From positions 186,001 to 250,000 of the forward strand of contig VLTN01000009.1 of the NCBI GenBank assembly GCA_008330645.1: DNA of 64,000 nt, in the 5' to 3' direction. Both the position numbers and the translations under genes were made by a program. This DNA is from Cafeteria roenbergensis (taxonomy: Eukaryota; Sar; Bigyra; Bicosoecida; Cafeteriaceae). The notes below the pieces were generated by a model. That model did no database searches. It was not told where the DNA came from and saw only the letters and a program-made list of their open reading frames with translations. Positions 29,301-40,612 of the stretch are shown here, in pieces. Numbering within the stretch: position 1 is the stretch's first letter; every line of letters begins with the position of its first letter.

Positions 29301-32300
29301 CGGCTGGGCCAAAGTTTTTGCCCTGGATCTCTACGCGGTCGCCGCCCTCGGTGGAGCCGCGAGGGCGCCCGTTGGGGCCGTCCCCAAGGTAGGCGCTCAC
29401 AACTGGCGCGGCGTAGCCGGCAGTGTCGGCCAGCAGGCCTTCGGGGCGGAAGACAGCCGACACCTGCTTCGCGATGGACAGGACATACACGAACGCGCGG
29501 CCGGTGCCCGGCACGGTCATGCAGACCACACGGCCGTGCGATGCCCCGTCCACGCGGCAGTTGCTCGCGGTGTATCGGCTGGGATTGGACGCCGGCCCGT
29601 AGGTCACAGTTGGGGGGTACTGGGACGGCGAGACGTCCCCGGATGCAGGGGCGGCCGAGTACGTGGCCAGCCCGAACGACGAGCCTGAGAGGACGAGAGG
29701 CTGCGCGCCCTCCGTGTTCGCCCGGAAGGCGCCGGCTCCACTGATGCTGCCGATTCGAGGGCCAGCGTACGACACGGGGGCCGCTGCGTATGGCCCCGAC
29801 TGGAGCGCGCCCGAGCCCGTGCCCACCTTCAGGTTCCACAGCAAGCCGCTGCCGACGCCGGGGGCCGTCACGCAGTGGACCTCCGAGTGGGCGATGGCCA
29901 CGAAGCACGTGCGTCCGGCGTACGGCCCGCCAACAGAGCCTGCAGAGGGCGTGTTCGCCGTCGCAGAGCTGATGCCGTCGTAGCCCGGCGCTGCGTAGAC
30001 AGCGCTCACCACCGTGCCTGCCGGGCCGAAGCCCGATCCGCGCATGATCACGAGCTCACCACCGCGAGTGCTCATTGCGTGCGCCGTGCTGGAAGCGCCA
30101 GAGACGTCGCCTCCCTCGCCGGTGTCGACAGCACCGGCCACAGTGACGTTTAGGGCAGTGATGACAGGTGGCTCGTAGGAGCCTCCGGAAAAGACCTCGC
30201 TGGGGCGGCCATCGAGGGCCACGACCCAGGCCAGCGAGCCTCCGTAGCCGACCACCGAGTCGCACTGGATCGCAGTGTGCGGGGTGCTCACCGAGCAGTT
30301 GCCCGCCGAATACGCCACCCCGTCGCCGTTGCTGTACACGACCGACCCGGAAACCACAGACAGCCACGAGGGCCCCGCGTCGCTCACTTGCAGCGTCACC
30401 CTGCGGCCTCCGCGAGTGGGAAGGGCGCTGGCGCCGTGCACTGCCGAAATCTGGGGGGTGCGAGTCCGCGTCACCGCGATCATGCTGTCCGCCTCGTCGC
30501 GGGCCGTTGCCAGGCCAGGGGCGTACACGTCCTCGTCGTGGCCGGGCACCGCCTGGGCAGCATCCACAAGCGCTTGCGTCTGGGCTGCGGTCGGCTCAGC
30601 GACATGCCACGAGGTCAAGATCCAGCGGAGGGAGCCGCGCGCCTCGCCAGTCTTGCACCGCACGAGCGAGTTGTTTGCGGTCCCCGCAGGCCTCTCGCAT
30701 TGGCGGGCGGTGGCGTACTCGCGGCCCGTCACTGGGCCGTAGGTGGCCACAAAGCGGAGCGCGGCGGCATCTCCCGTGCCTGCCTCGGCGTTTGGGAGGC
30801 CGGGCTGCCGCGGCGCGGCGACTCCGTCTCCGGCCACAGCGTCGCTGTTCTGCGCCTGGATCATTGCTGCCAGCTTGCGCGGCGTGGGGCCGAGGTTCAC
30901 GCCCTGGAAGTACACCCACTCGCCGCCAGCCGAGGCATGCGTCGTGGCGCCGAAGACGCCGGTGATGCGCATGTCCGCAACGTTGAGCACGGTCACAGTG
31001 GCCTGAACCGTCGTGGAAAGCGAGGAGAGCACCCGCTTTCCTGCCGAGGCCGCTCCCGAGCTTGACGGCGAGTCGCGCACTCGGATCACGAGCGTGTAGG
31101 CCTCGCGGTCCTCCCAGTCGACGGGGCTCGAGATGGAGAGCTGGCCTGTCAGCGGGTCGATGCGGAAGCGGCCTTCTTCGTTGCCAGAGTCGATCGACCA
31201 GGCCAGCGCTGAGTGAGAGAGTGACGGGCGGTCGGGGTCCTGCGCCGTGAGTCCCGAGGAGCCCGGAGTGCGAGAGATCAGAGTCGCCCCAACCGCCGCG
31301 CTCTCTGCCACCTCGAAGGCAGCTCCAGCCGCCACGGGGCGCTCGTTGACGTCCAGCACCCACAGGCGGACAACAGTCCAGTCACCAAGGCCGGCCGTGT
31401 CGATGACGGAAATGTTCACCAGCACCCATGGCTCGGCTGGCGGAAGGAGCTCGAAGTCCACGCCGCCGCTGACCAGCGCCAGACGGCCAGTGGCCGGATC
31501 AGCGGCGACCGGGAACGACTCGATCCCCCAGGCGGCCAGGTCCTCTGAGGTGTAGCCGCCCGCCCCCCCGGGGAGGATGCCTGCCTGCAAGGGCACCGCC
31601 GTAGCGCTTGCGCGCGAGACGGCAGAGGCCTTGTAGGTCAGGGTTGCTGCCTCCCCGATGTCCTGGTCCGTTGCGTTGATCCGAGCTTGCAAGCTGGCGT
31701 CGGACGCGCTCCAGTGGACGCCCTTCGCCTGGTAGCCGGGCGGCGAGCTGCCTGACCGCCAAGCGCTGATTCCAGCTGGCGCCAGGGGCTCAAAAAGCCG
31801 CACCGCGTCGGGCGACGACGCGGACGAGCCGAGCGGGGGCAGGGGGAGTGGGCCCTCCCCGGCTGGCGTCGTCTCATTGACGACCAGGGCAAGGGGGCCG
31901 GTGACAACCGGGGGCTCCGGCACATCCGTCACCGTGATTGTGATGGCTTCGGTGCCTTGCTTGTTGCCAGGTCCGTCGTCCTGCGCCAAAACAGTAATCA
32001 CAATGGTTGACAGCGTCTCGAAGTCCAGGCTGGCCGCCACTCGCACCTGCCCGGTCGCCTCATCGACGGTGAAGAGGCTCTTGGCGGCAGGAGGGTCGAA
32101 GGCGTCCGCGAAAAAGGTCAGCACCTGTCCGGCATTGTCGTCCGAGGCTTGAACAGTGCCGACCAGATGGTTCACTGCGGCGTTCTCGGGAACAAAGAAG
32201 GCTTCAGCCGTCACCACGGGGCGGAAGTTCTCGGCCGCGATGATCAGTGTGGCAGCAACAGGCGGGCTGTTGGTCGAGGTTGAGTCAGTGGCAATCACCT

Positions 32301-35300
32301 GCACGGTCTCTGGGCGAGCCGTCTCGCCGGGCGAAAGTGCGGGGGCATTGGTGGTCAGGGTCACCACTCCAGACGTTGAGATGGAAAACTGGGACGAAGC
32401 AGGGGAGGTGCCGTCGCGCAGCTGCAGGCTGGCCGTCTCGCCTGCGTCCTGGTCCTCAGCGCGCAGAGGCGTGGCGCCGACCTGGGTACCAGCCGCAGAC
32501 TGCTCTGTGACACTGCGCGACTGGCCAGCGACCACGCGCGGCGCCTCGGGCACGTTTGTCAGCGCAACGACCACAACTTCGTCGGCGCACAGCTGCGCCC
32601 CGTTCACGCCGTTGTCGCAGACCCGGACCGCGACACGGAAGTAGTTGCCGGCGGCCATGGCCTCGGCGGCGGCGCTGGTACCCCCCTGCGTGGGTGCCTT
32701 GACGGCCATGGGAGCGGCCTCAAAGTTGAGCACAGAGGTCCAGTGATCGGCCGTGCTCGTGCCCGGCGCAACAGAAATGGCACCCGACGATGCTCCAATT
32801 TGGAACAGCGGCTTGGTCGTGGACCCGTTGATGTCAAGGAGCCCGCTGCGGATCGAGAAGGTCAAGCCAGTTTGGTCAGCCGAGTCAGGGTCCGATGCCG
32901 CCACTGCGGCCCCCACGACGCCGTCCACCTTGGCCTGCGTTCCTGGGGCAGCGTTTTCGGCCAGCGTGAAGAACTGGGCGGCAGACAGGGAGGGCGCCTC
33001 GTTGACGTCCAGGACCTCGATGCGGACGTCGGCCTCGTCGCAAAGCGATGAGGGGCCGTTGTCGCACACCTTCAAGCGCACGAAGTAGACCGGGCCGCCC
33101 ATGGACGCGTCCTCCCGGTCCAAGGACTTGAGAGTGCGAATCACGCCTGAGGTCCGGTCGACGTCAAAGAGCCCTGCGGGAGTGACGGACGTAGGCGGGC
33201 CAGTGCCAGCACCTGCGTCCACGAGCGAGAAGAACATCGACTGGTCAAAGTCAACGTCTGTGGCGTTCACTGCGGCATGAAGAGCGAGGCTGAGGTTATT
33301 CGCAGCGAGGCCCGTGCCAGACGGGCTGAGCGCGCTCATGAGGGCCCGGCCCATCCCCACGATGCCGACAGGAGTGCCTGCCGGGGCGTTCTCCGGGACC
33401 TCCCGCATGAGGCTGGCGGAAGCGGTGCCAAGCGTCGGGTCGGCTGCAGCGAGGCCGTTGTCGCCGAGCACGACTGGGTTCTCGTTCACGTCCGCCACCG
33501 CAATCCGGAACGGCACGCGCGCCATGGCGCCAGTTGCGTCTGTCACAGTCACGTTGATGACGAAGACAGGCACATCGCGCGCGCTGGACGACTCCACCTG
33601 AAGGCTGGGCGTTGGAGAGGCGCGAGCGGCGGTGAGGAGAGTCTCGAAGTCAAGACCCGAGGGCCCAGCGGCGCTGCCCAGTGCCACCCGCTTGCCGGCG
33701 GTGGTTTCGGTGATGACGAACGGCACCGCTGCCGTGTTTGCGTTCTCCACGCCCCATGTCACGGCCTGCGAGGCACCGGCGTCCTCGTCAGTCGCAACCA
33801 GCTCGGGGGTGGAGCTGAGGTCCTCGCTGGAGACGGAGGAGGGAAGCCTGATCAGGCTTCCGACCGGAGCGCCCTCAAGGATGGCCGCACTGACCACGCC
33901 ATTGCGCAGGTCCTTGCCGGTGAAGATGGGCGGGTCGTTGACGTCGTTGATCGCGATGGTGTCCTCGAGCTTCGTCTCGAAGACGCCGTCCGTCACCATG
34001 ACTTGGACACGCATGGAGCTGCGGCGCTCAAAGTTGAGTTGCGCCCCCGCGGCCACGTAAACCTTGCCGGTGGATGCGCCGATCGTGAACGGCGCGGCGC
34101 CTCCGCTGCCGTCGCCGTCGAGTGCTGTGAGCGACCAAGACAAGACAGAGCTGGGGCCGTCGGGGTCCGCCGCGACGAAGCCGCTGGCCGGCGTCACCAG
34201 CGTCCCTGCCGGGCTGTTCTCGTCCACAGCAAGCCCGTAGGATGTCTTCGTAAAGTATGGCCGCTCCTCCACATCGGTCACGGTGATGGACAGCGTCAGG
34301 TTGCGCGCCAGGAACGTGGGCGACCCGTTGTCCTGCACGGTCACGATGAGACGGAAGTGAGGCGACATTGAGCCGGTGGGGCCGTTGGACTCGTGGTCCA
34401 ACAGCTGCGCGCCGTTGGAGGTCCCGACATGCACCTGGCCCGAGCATGCCCCGATGGCAAAGACGCCATCGGGGTCGCCGCTGGCGATGAAGAACCGGAG
34501 CTCTTGGCCTGCGTCCTGGTCGCTCGCCATAAGGGGGAGCCCCACCAGGGTATTTTGGCTGCTTCCCTCGGGCACGGTGCGAGATGCGCTGGATACAACT
34601 GCGCCGCCGTCCTCCACAAACTCAGGCGGGTCGTTCACGTCGCGCACGCGCACTGTCACCGTGCACTTGGCGGTGGTGCCGTCTTTGGTCGCCGACAGCA
34701 CTATCGAGTAGGCCGAGCAGCTCTCGTAGTCCAACGCCAGACCAGCCTTGGCGGCGATCGACACGGACGACGCTGAAGAGGCAGAGATGGCGAACGGGTG
34801 GCCGGACACGCCCACGCTCTGGCCGCCAATGTTGGAGCAACCCGTTGCCGCACTCGAGCTCGTCAACGAGTAGGTCGGGGTGCCGACTGCGGACGCGACG
34901 CCAATTGTTGCCGTGGCCGCAGCCGCGGTGCGCTCAGAGACTGCCACCTCCCCGACGTAGTCGTGGAGCGACGCCCCGGATGTCGTGTCGCGCACGGTGC
35001 ATAGCTCTCCCGGGCCTGTGAAGGCGATCTTTGCGGAGCGGATGCCGAGGCTGCAGCTGAAGCCTTCTTCGCAGGCCGCTTGGCCGGAGCGCTGAGACTC
35101 AGGGCTGCTGAGCGGGGTCGAGTAATGCCCGGCACTGACTTTGGAGCGCACTGCGGCGCCAGCAGGGCAGTACCACTCGGCGGGGTTGGTTTGGCCATCC
35201 CCGCAAGACTGCTCCGTCTTCTTCGTCGAGCCTGCAGGACAGAGGAAGCCAGCGATGTCGCAGGCGCCCGTGCACGTTTCCGTTGTTTTGCCAGTGTCGG

Positions 35301-36869
35301 CGCCGTAGTAGCCCTGCTTGCACTTGGCGCGGACCCCGCCCGTGCAGTAGTAGCCTTGCTCGCAAAGGGCCTCCGAGGCGCGAGTGTTGCCAGTCTCTGG
35401 CTTTGTGTAGTAGCCTGTGCGCACGGTCGACGGAGCAGCGGACCCTGCCGGGCAGAAGGCCGTGGCTCCGCCGCAGGCGTTGGCCTTGCTCGAGCTGCTG
35501 CCGGCCGGGCAGTAGTACCCCACGTCGCAAGCCCCGCTGCACGAGCTCGACGTCTGGCCCAGGCCGCCGTACCGGCCGGCGTCGCACTTCTTGAACACCG
35601 GCTTGTCGGACGTCTGGGACTGTCCGCCGTAGTAGCCCGCTGCGATGGGGCCCTCGCACTGCGAGCTGCTGGATCCCGCCGAAGAGGCGAAGCGGCCAGG
35701 CGGGCACGGGTTCTCCGTCGGGGACGTGGCCGCGCTGATGGAGTAGTACCCGGCACTCACGAGGCCTGAGCAGGAAGAAGAGGTTTGGCCAGTGACGGAG
35801 CCGTAGCGCCCCGCGCTGCAAGGGGTACATGAGCCGGCAGAGTTGGACGAACTCGAGTACGTGCCCTTGGGACACGCCACACACGAGCTCCCCGACTTGT
35901 AGTTGCCCGGCGGACAGCCCTCGGGCTTCTTGCAGATGAAGTGGAAGCTTGAGCCTTCACAACTCGCGTCGCTGATGCTCGCCGCGTCCCCGCTAGCGTC
36001 TGTAAAGTGAACACAGTCTGAGTTGCCGGCGTTGTCCGGCTGTCCGCCGGACCAGGGAAGGGAGTAGCTCGACGAGGGCACTGTGGGGCTGGCAGTCCAC
36101 CTCCACGTTCCCTCCACGGCCTGGTCGTTGAGGCCGACCCAGCAGCGCTTCGATGCTGCGCTGCATGCCTGGTAGGCCAGGGCTGCCTCCGTGGCCGAGT
36201 AGATGGACACCAGATGGCCTCCTTCGGCGACGCAAAACGCCTCGGCGTCGGTCCAGGTCAGCGTCTGGGGGACGTAGCGGTAGCAGCTCGACGTGGCCGA
36301 CACGAACGTGTAGCCAGAGTCGCACTTTCCAGTCACTGCGACGCGCGCAGGTGGAAGCGGGAGGAGGTTGCAGTGGCCGAACCGAGGTGCGGGCATGTGA
36401 AAGCGGGAACGCTGGCGTGCCGGCAATGGCCGCGCGGCCAGCCCCCGCAGGCGGTGACGCGCCCGGTCATCGGCTCGTGAGCGCGCGGCATCGAGCTTTC
36501 CTCCCCCCAGGGAGAGGACGGGCCGCGGCTTGAGGCGGCTGGGAGCGCGGCAGCGAGGTGCGGCCGTCATTCCCGGCAACACCTCGCCTGAGCCGCACGA
36601 CGCCACCGACGCGCAGCGCGGCTTGGCTTCCCGGGCAGGCGCCTGTTGCACCCCCACCACGGACATGCCCATGGCCACACTCTCCGCAAATCGGGCATGG
36701 GGGTGGGGGGGGGCGGGGGCAGGCTGAGGGCGCGCGCGGGCGGGCAGGCAGGCAGCCGAACCGGTTGTTCGGCGTGCGGGCGATGCCGCGGCTCACCGTC
36801 CGCGCGTGCCGTGGCCAAGCACAAGACGAGCCCCGCTCCCGCCGCCAGGATGCGCAGAAGGGTCCCCAT
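23368..36869 (-). CDS. Giant adhesion receptor: C-type lectin, cadherin and IPT/TIG repeats, ten membrane helices
   Basis: Probable surface receptor or adhesin. Exon 1 (36869-36797) encodes the signal peptide MGTLLRILAAGAGLVLCLATARA. A 461-nt intron (GTGAGC...CGCAG) joins it in phase to exon 2 (36335-23368), giving 4,346 residues. Order: C-type lectin about 28-160 (CYRYVPQTLTWTDAEAFC, CWVGLND, CVHF, FICKK); Cys/Gly/Tyr-rich GCC2/GCC3-like repeats about 165-450; about ten cadherin repeats about 470-1810, each closing on a DVNDPP-like motif; about thirteen IPT/TIG-like repeats about 1815-3525 (GGxxVxxxGxxFG); a Cys-rich juxtamembrane segment about 3530-3657; about ten membrane helices about 3660-4090; a basic cytoplasmic tail with a coiled coil. 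The layout recalls polycystin-1-like and algal/oomycete IPT giants, but no GPS or PLAT domain was seen. Roles in prey or mate recognition are guesses. Confidence 0.85.
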
Positions 36870-37376
36870 GGCGACTCGCGCCTTGGGCAGTTCCGGGCCG
36901 CAGCGCGCGCTCGCTGCGACGCCGCTGGGGGTGTGCGCTGTGCAACTTGCGGGGCGCCGCCAGAGCTGGGGGGCCGGTCGGACTTTTGACACCTCGAAGC
37001 GCCGGAACGCGCTAGGCGCGCGCGCGCCCCCTGTTGCTCGACCAGGCTGCACTCCAGACGGCCAAGCCAGTCATGCGCCCTCACCTCTCCGGTTCGTTCC
37101 AGGGGCCTCCGGCTCAATTCAAGACAAGGGCAGCGCGTGGGTCAAGCGGTCCTGGCGCTCGCTTCGCAGCTGGTGGCCGCAGCTGACTGTGTTTTTGGGG
37201 GGGAGGGGGGCACACTTGCACGGCGATGCGGCTGTACTCTCCGCAAGTCGGTGCTTGCGCACAAGTTGGCTGCAGCACACTCACTCAAACTGAGGCGACG
37301 GCGGCAATAGACTGCAGTCGTCGCCTTGACCAGAAAACAGGCTTTGCGCCAGACTATGGAGCGCGAGCCAGGCCAC
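36870..37376. other. 5' flank of the giant receptor
   Basis: Should hold the receptor promoter and leader on the minus strand, and the 3' flank of the next minus-strand gene. It includes a G-rich run near 37193-37208. No gene or RNA is seen. Confidence 0.4.
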
Positions 37377-39587
37377 CTAGATGGCCAGTTCGGGGTGCTG
37401 GGTCACGCTGATGCTCGTGACGCAAGCCATGAGCTTTGTTCCCGGCGAAGCTGGAGAGTCCACGCCACTTGCCCCAGCCAAAGCCGGTCCAGCAGCTGTT
37501 GCAGCTGGCAGAGAGCGCGTGGAGCGCGCCCCTGCCTTGGGCCTGGACGTTGGTGATGTCTGGTCGCCTGCCTGGGCAAGTTTCGGGGTGCTTCCCCCGC
37601 CGGCCAGCGCTCTTGGTCGGCTCGGCTTTGCTGCGACCCCCTGCCGAGCGGACCCAGCCTCGCGCCCCGCCGGCCCGTGGCTGCCGCTTGGCTTGGGTGC
37701 CTCCCGAATAGAATGCCCACTGGTCAAACCAAGCCGTTGCGAGGCCGTTGCCCCTGAGAAGGACTTCCAGCGCCGGGCACCGCCCCACAGCACGCGCCCG
37801 GAGGACAGGCCAGCAGTAGACGGGTCACGCGTACGGCCAAAGGCCGCATTCTCCGTTCGCCTTGCTGAAGAAGAGCGGCCTGCGGTCTGTTGCGCGCCTC
37901 CCGTGTCTGCCCTTGAGACAGGTGCCCGTTCGCTGCGCCTGCGAGAGCGCTGGAGCAGGTCGAGCGCAACTTTGGAGCGGTCAGCCCTCCCAACAGGCGA
38001 GCCCTGCGGGCTGGACGCGAACGCGGGGTTCAAGACCAAGTCTTGGGGTCTTCCTGGTGCGGGTGGCGGCGTGGCTGCCTTGCTTTGGGGTCTCGGCATC
38101 AGCGCTGACAGCGCGCCGGCAAAGAACTCCGTCACCCCTTGCAGCGGTCCGGGCTCGCTTTGCGTTCTTTGCCGCGGGCGGCCTGGAGCCACTGTAGTCA
38201 ACGGCGGTTGACGCTCGGCCCCGCTTAAGCCCGGCCTGGGCTGCCGCAGCGACGAGGCCCCTGTGACGCGCATTGGGTTCACCACCGCAGCTTGTCCAGG
38301 CCGCTGCTGGTCTTCCGTCGGCCTGCGCACGCGCTCGGCCTCCGCCTCTCGGAGAGCGTCGACGTCGAGCGTCGCCCCTGCTGCGCGGTCTACGGACACG
38401 AGCGTCTCCAGCTCTGCAGCTTCCTTGAGGTGCTGTGCGGCCAGGCTGCGCGCCTTTGCGACGCGCAGCAGAAGGTCCCAGCTGCGGCTTGCGTCGGTTG
38501 CTTGGGCGTCCTTGGCAGCTCGGAGCACAGCCTTTTTGATTCGTCGTTTCGCAGCCGGACCGCCAGCAGCCGAGTCCTCGGCAGAAGCCTCTGCGGCTGG
38601 CTTTGACCTGCTGCCATGAGGGATGGGCAGGGGCGGAGGGGGCGGGCATTGAGGAGGCTTCGGCACTGAACGCAGAGCACGTGACGCTGGTTGCATGGGA
38701 CGGACAGGATCGGGCTTGGAGGGCTGAGGAGCTGGCAAGGCTGGAGGGGCTGGAGGGGCTGGAGGGGCTGGAGGGGCTGGAGGGGCTGGAGGGGCTGGAG
38801 GGGCTGGAGGGGCTGGAGGGGCTAGAGGGGCTGGAGGGGCTGGGCCGCGAGGTGGCCTCGGAACCACACGTGGTGCTGCAGCCGGGGGGCGGGGTGCAGG
38901 AGACGACGATGACGGGGACGACGGGGACGACGGGGGCGACGGGGGCGACGGGCAAGGAGACTCTGGGGGAGGAGACGGGCCGATCGCCACCGGCGCGAGG
39001 GGAGCGCCGAGAAGCGACTTCGGCGCAGCTGGGAGCCCTGGCGACGCAGGAGCCGGTGCGCCTGTATGCTGCCGAGCCGAGCGCACCACGCTGCTGCCGG
39101 CTACCCTGGCGCGAACGGTCGATGAGAGAGCGCTGCTTCCAGGTGAGCCCAAGTTTCTTTGGATGGGGTTGGCGCCTGGCATACAGTCGGTGCTGGCCAC
39201 CGGAGATCCCGGCTCCGACTGGGGCTGGAATGGAATCGAGGATGGTGCGACACCGATCCAGGTGGACCGAACCCGCATGAGGCTTTCGGTCGGCTCTTGA
39301 TGCTTAAACCCGGTGGGGCCAGCCAACGCCTCGATCGTTGCACTCGTCCCCTGCCGAAAGCCTGCTTGCCACAGCGACCTGGTTGCGTCGCGCACATCTG
39401 CCAGCTTACGACCGGCAAGCAACAGAGTCTGTGGCTTGGCCCCAGGGGACGCCCGGCGAACCCAGTCGCGAAACCAGTTGACCGAGGTTGCGCGCGCCCA
39501 GTGCACGGCAGCCAGGGAATCATTCAGACGAAATACGACAATCCCATCGGAGACTTCCCACTCCAGGATTCCTGGCTTCGGCAACAT
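37377..39587 (-). CDS. Possible ubiquitin-like domain protein with proline-rich middle
   Basis: Function unknown. The frame is open from 39872, but Met at 39587 (MLPKPGILEWEVSDG) begins the only globular-looking part and leaves room for the divergent COX16 promoter; this gives 736 residues. Residues about 5-90 resemble a divergent ubiquitin fold: a strand pair at the start, a helix SVNWFRDWVRRA, then QTLLLAGRKLADVRD...LWQAGFRQGTSATIEALAG, comparable to ubiquitin's LIFAGKQLEDGRTL...STLHLVLRL. The terminal diglycine is absent, so it would be a fixed domain, not a modifier. The middle is Pro/Ala/Ser-rich with a PAP tripeptide minisatellite. A basic helix follows (RRIKKAVLRAAKDAQAT...LLLRVAKARSLAAQHLKEAAELE), then a Ser/Arg/Pro-rich tail. 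The UBL call is inference from pattern only. Confidence 0.55.
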   Translation of the reverse strand: MLPKPGILEWEVSDGIVVFRLNDSLAAVHWARATSVNWFRDWVRRASPGAKPQTLLLAGRKLADVRDATRSLWQAGFRQGTSATIEALAGPTGFKHQEPTESLMRVRSTWIGVAPSSIPFQPQSEPGSPVASTDCMPGANPIQRNLGSPGSSALSSTVRARVAGSSVVRSARQHTGAPAPASPGLPAAPKSLLGAPLAPVAIGPSPPPESPCPSPPSPPSSPSSPSSSSPAPRPPAAAPRVVPRPPRGPAPPAPLAPPAPPAPPAPPAPPAPPAPPAPPAPPALPAPQPSKPDPVRPMQPASRALRSVPKPPQCPPPPPLPIPHGSRSKPAAEASAEDSAAGGPAAKRRIKKAVLRAAKDAQATDASRSWDLLLRVAKARSLAAQHLKEAAELETLVSVDRAAGATLDVDALREAEAERVRRPTEDQQRPGQAAVVNPMRVTGASSLRQPRPGLSGAERQPPLTTVAPGRPRQRTQSEPGPLQGVTEFFAGALSALMPRPQSKAATPPPAPGRPQDLVLNPAFASSPQGSPVGRADRSKVALDLLQRSRRRSERAPVSRADTGGAQQTAGRSSSARRTENAAFGRTRDPSTAGLSSGRVLWGGARRWKSFSGATASQRLGLTSGHSIREAPKPSGSHGPAGREAGSARQGVAAKPSRPRALAGGGSTPKLAQAGDQTSPTSRPKAGARSTRSLPAATAAGPALAGASGVDSPASPGTKLMACVTSISVTQHPELAI
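38739..38845. repeat. 9-bp minisatellite (CTGGAGGGG)n
   Basis: About twelve copies of a 9-base unit. On the minus strand it encodes Pro-Ala-Pro repeats inside the proline-rich protein. It also stays open on the plus strand (Leu-Glu-Gly), which makes a spurious plus-strand frame. A second, related 9-base repeat (GACGGGGAC-like) follows at about 38902-38950. Confidence 0.9.
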
Positions 39588-39791
39588 CCGCCAGCGCGAC
39601 CAGGGAGCACGCCAGTGGCGAAATGGCGGACCCCTGGCGCCGACAGGGCCGGCTCCGTGCCTCTCGGCCACTGATGCGCGCATGCCGCGTCTGCAGAGCC
39701 AGAGCCGGCGGCGCGACGGCACAGCCGACGACGGCCGCGACGGGGCCAAGGCACTGAGTGACCGCCGCTCCTGCCTGGACGCCGGCGAGCC
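39588..39791. promoter_or_regulatory. Bidirectional promoter interval, UBL protein/COX16
   Basis: About 200 bases between two divergent start codons (39587 minus, 39792 plus). No TATA box is visible. Confidence 0.4.
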
Positions 39792-40278
39792 ATGAATCGC
39801 GCTGCCAAATTTGGAGTGCCTCTGGTGTTCTTTTGCGTGGCGGGACTCTACGGCCTGCAGCAAGTGAGGCACCTGCGCGCAGAGCAGCTGCTCTCGCCTG
39901 CCGTGCCCCGGTAGCGATCAACCGCTTGCGCTTCCAGCGTGCCCGTGGCCGCAGTTCGTGGGACAAAAGTACGAGCGTATGGACAAGCAAGTTCGCTCGA
40001 TGTCGGAACGGCGATTCGAGCTCCAAGAGGAGCACAAGGTGCGGTTGCTCGGGGTGCCGGCGCGATGCCCATGCGTGATCAGTGCTTCGCGCCGCGTGCG
40101 GGGGAGGGCGGGCGCGTGGTGCAGCAGCCTCGACGCACGCTACGCTCTTGGCCACGCCGTGTGCGTCTGCCGGTCGCAGAAGCTGATGGAGCGCTTTGGC
40201 AGCGACGACTTTGAGCTGAAGCCCTTGCCGCCAGCTCCCGACGACGATGGCGACGACGACGACGATGAGGATGACTGA
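39792..40278 (+). CDS. COX16: COX16-like cytochrome c oxidase assembly protein, three exons
   Basis: COX16 is an inner-mitochondrial-membrane protein that helps assemble cytochrome c oxidase around COX2. Exons are 39792-39863, 39955-40038 and 40180-40278; introns of 91 and 141 nt (GTGAGG...GCAG, GTGCGG...GCAG) both fall between codons. The joined protein is 84 residues: MNRAAKFGVPLVFFCVAGLYGLQQ carries the single membrane helix, then FVGQKYERMDKQVRSMSERRFELQEEHK, then KLMERFGSDDFELKPLPPAP and an Asp/Glu tail. Animal COX16 has the same plan ([29 protein letters not shown], an E/K-rich helix, then DDW...PRPWED). The acidic tail is unusual. The gene is too small and too interrupted to show as one long frame. 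It converges on the FKBP gene. Confidence 0.75.
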
Positions 40279-40612
40279 GCCAATATGTTCGCCTCTCGTG
40301 TGTTGCGTCGTGTGCGGGGCCATAGCTGCGTGTTTGCGCGTGTTGAGCCTGTGCCAAGCTCCAAACCTTGCATCTCCTGGAGCCCCCGAATCGGCGTGCT
40401 CGAACTCGGCAAGCGCCCCTTGGCGCACCGCGCGAACTCGTCCTCCCAAACCGCCTGCAGCGTACGCGGAGCCTCACTCCAGAGCTACAGTCTACGCTTC
40501 GCCCCTGCTTCCGCGGAGTTGCGGTCCCACACGCCCGCGGTGGCTGTGCTGGGCTTAGGGTAGCAGGTGCCTCCAGCTTGCCGCCGCCGCGGCGAGGTGC
40601 ACCCACAGCGAC
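40279..40612. other. Convergent intergenic, COX16/FKBP
   Basis: Lies between the stops of COX16 (plus) and the FKBP gene (minus). No gene, RNA or repeat is recognised; it should hold both 3' untranslated regions. Confidence 0.45.

Noticed and set aside
36336-36678. First 115 codons of the long receptor frame
   Set aside because: Arg/Pro/Ala-rich sequence with no signal peptide. An upstream exon joined by a good intron gives a clean signal peptide instead.
23368-36869. Calling the giant receptor a polycystin-1 orthologue
   Set aside because: The lectin domain and the number of membrane helices are similar, but no PKD/REJ, GPS or PLAT domain is visible, while cadherin and IPT repeats are.
38603-39280. 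Plus-strand frame with a Leu-Glu-Gly repeat
   Set aside because: It is the reverse reading of the PAP minisatellite in the minus-strand proline-rich protein, with no other support.
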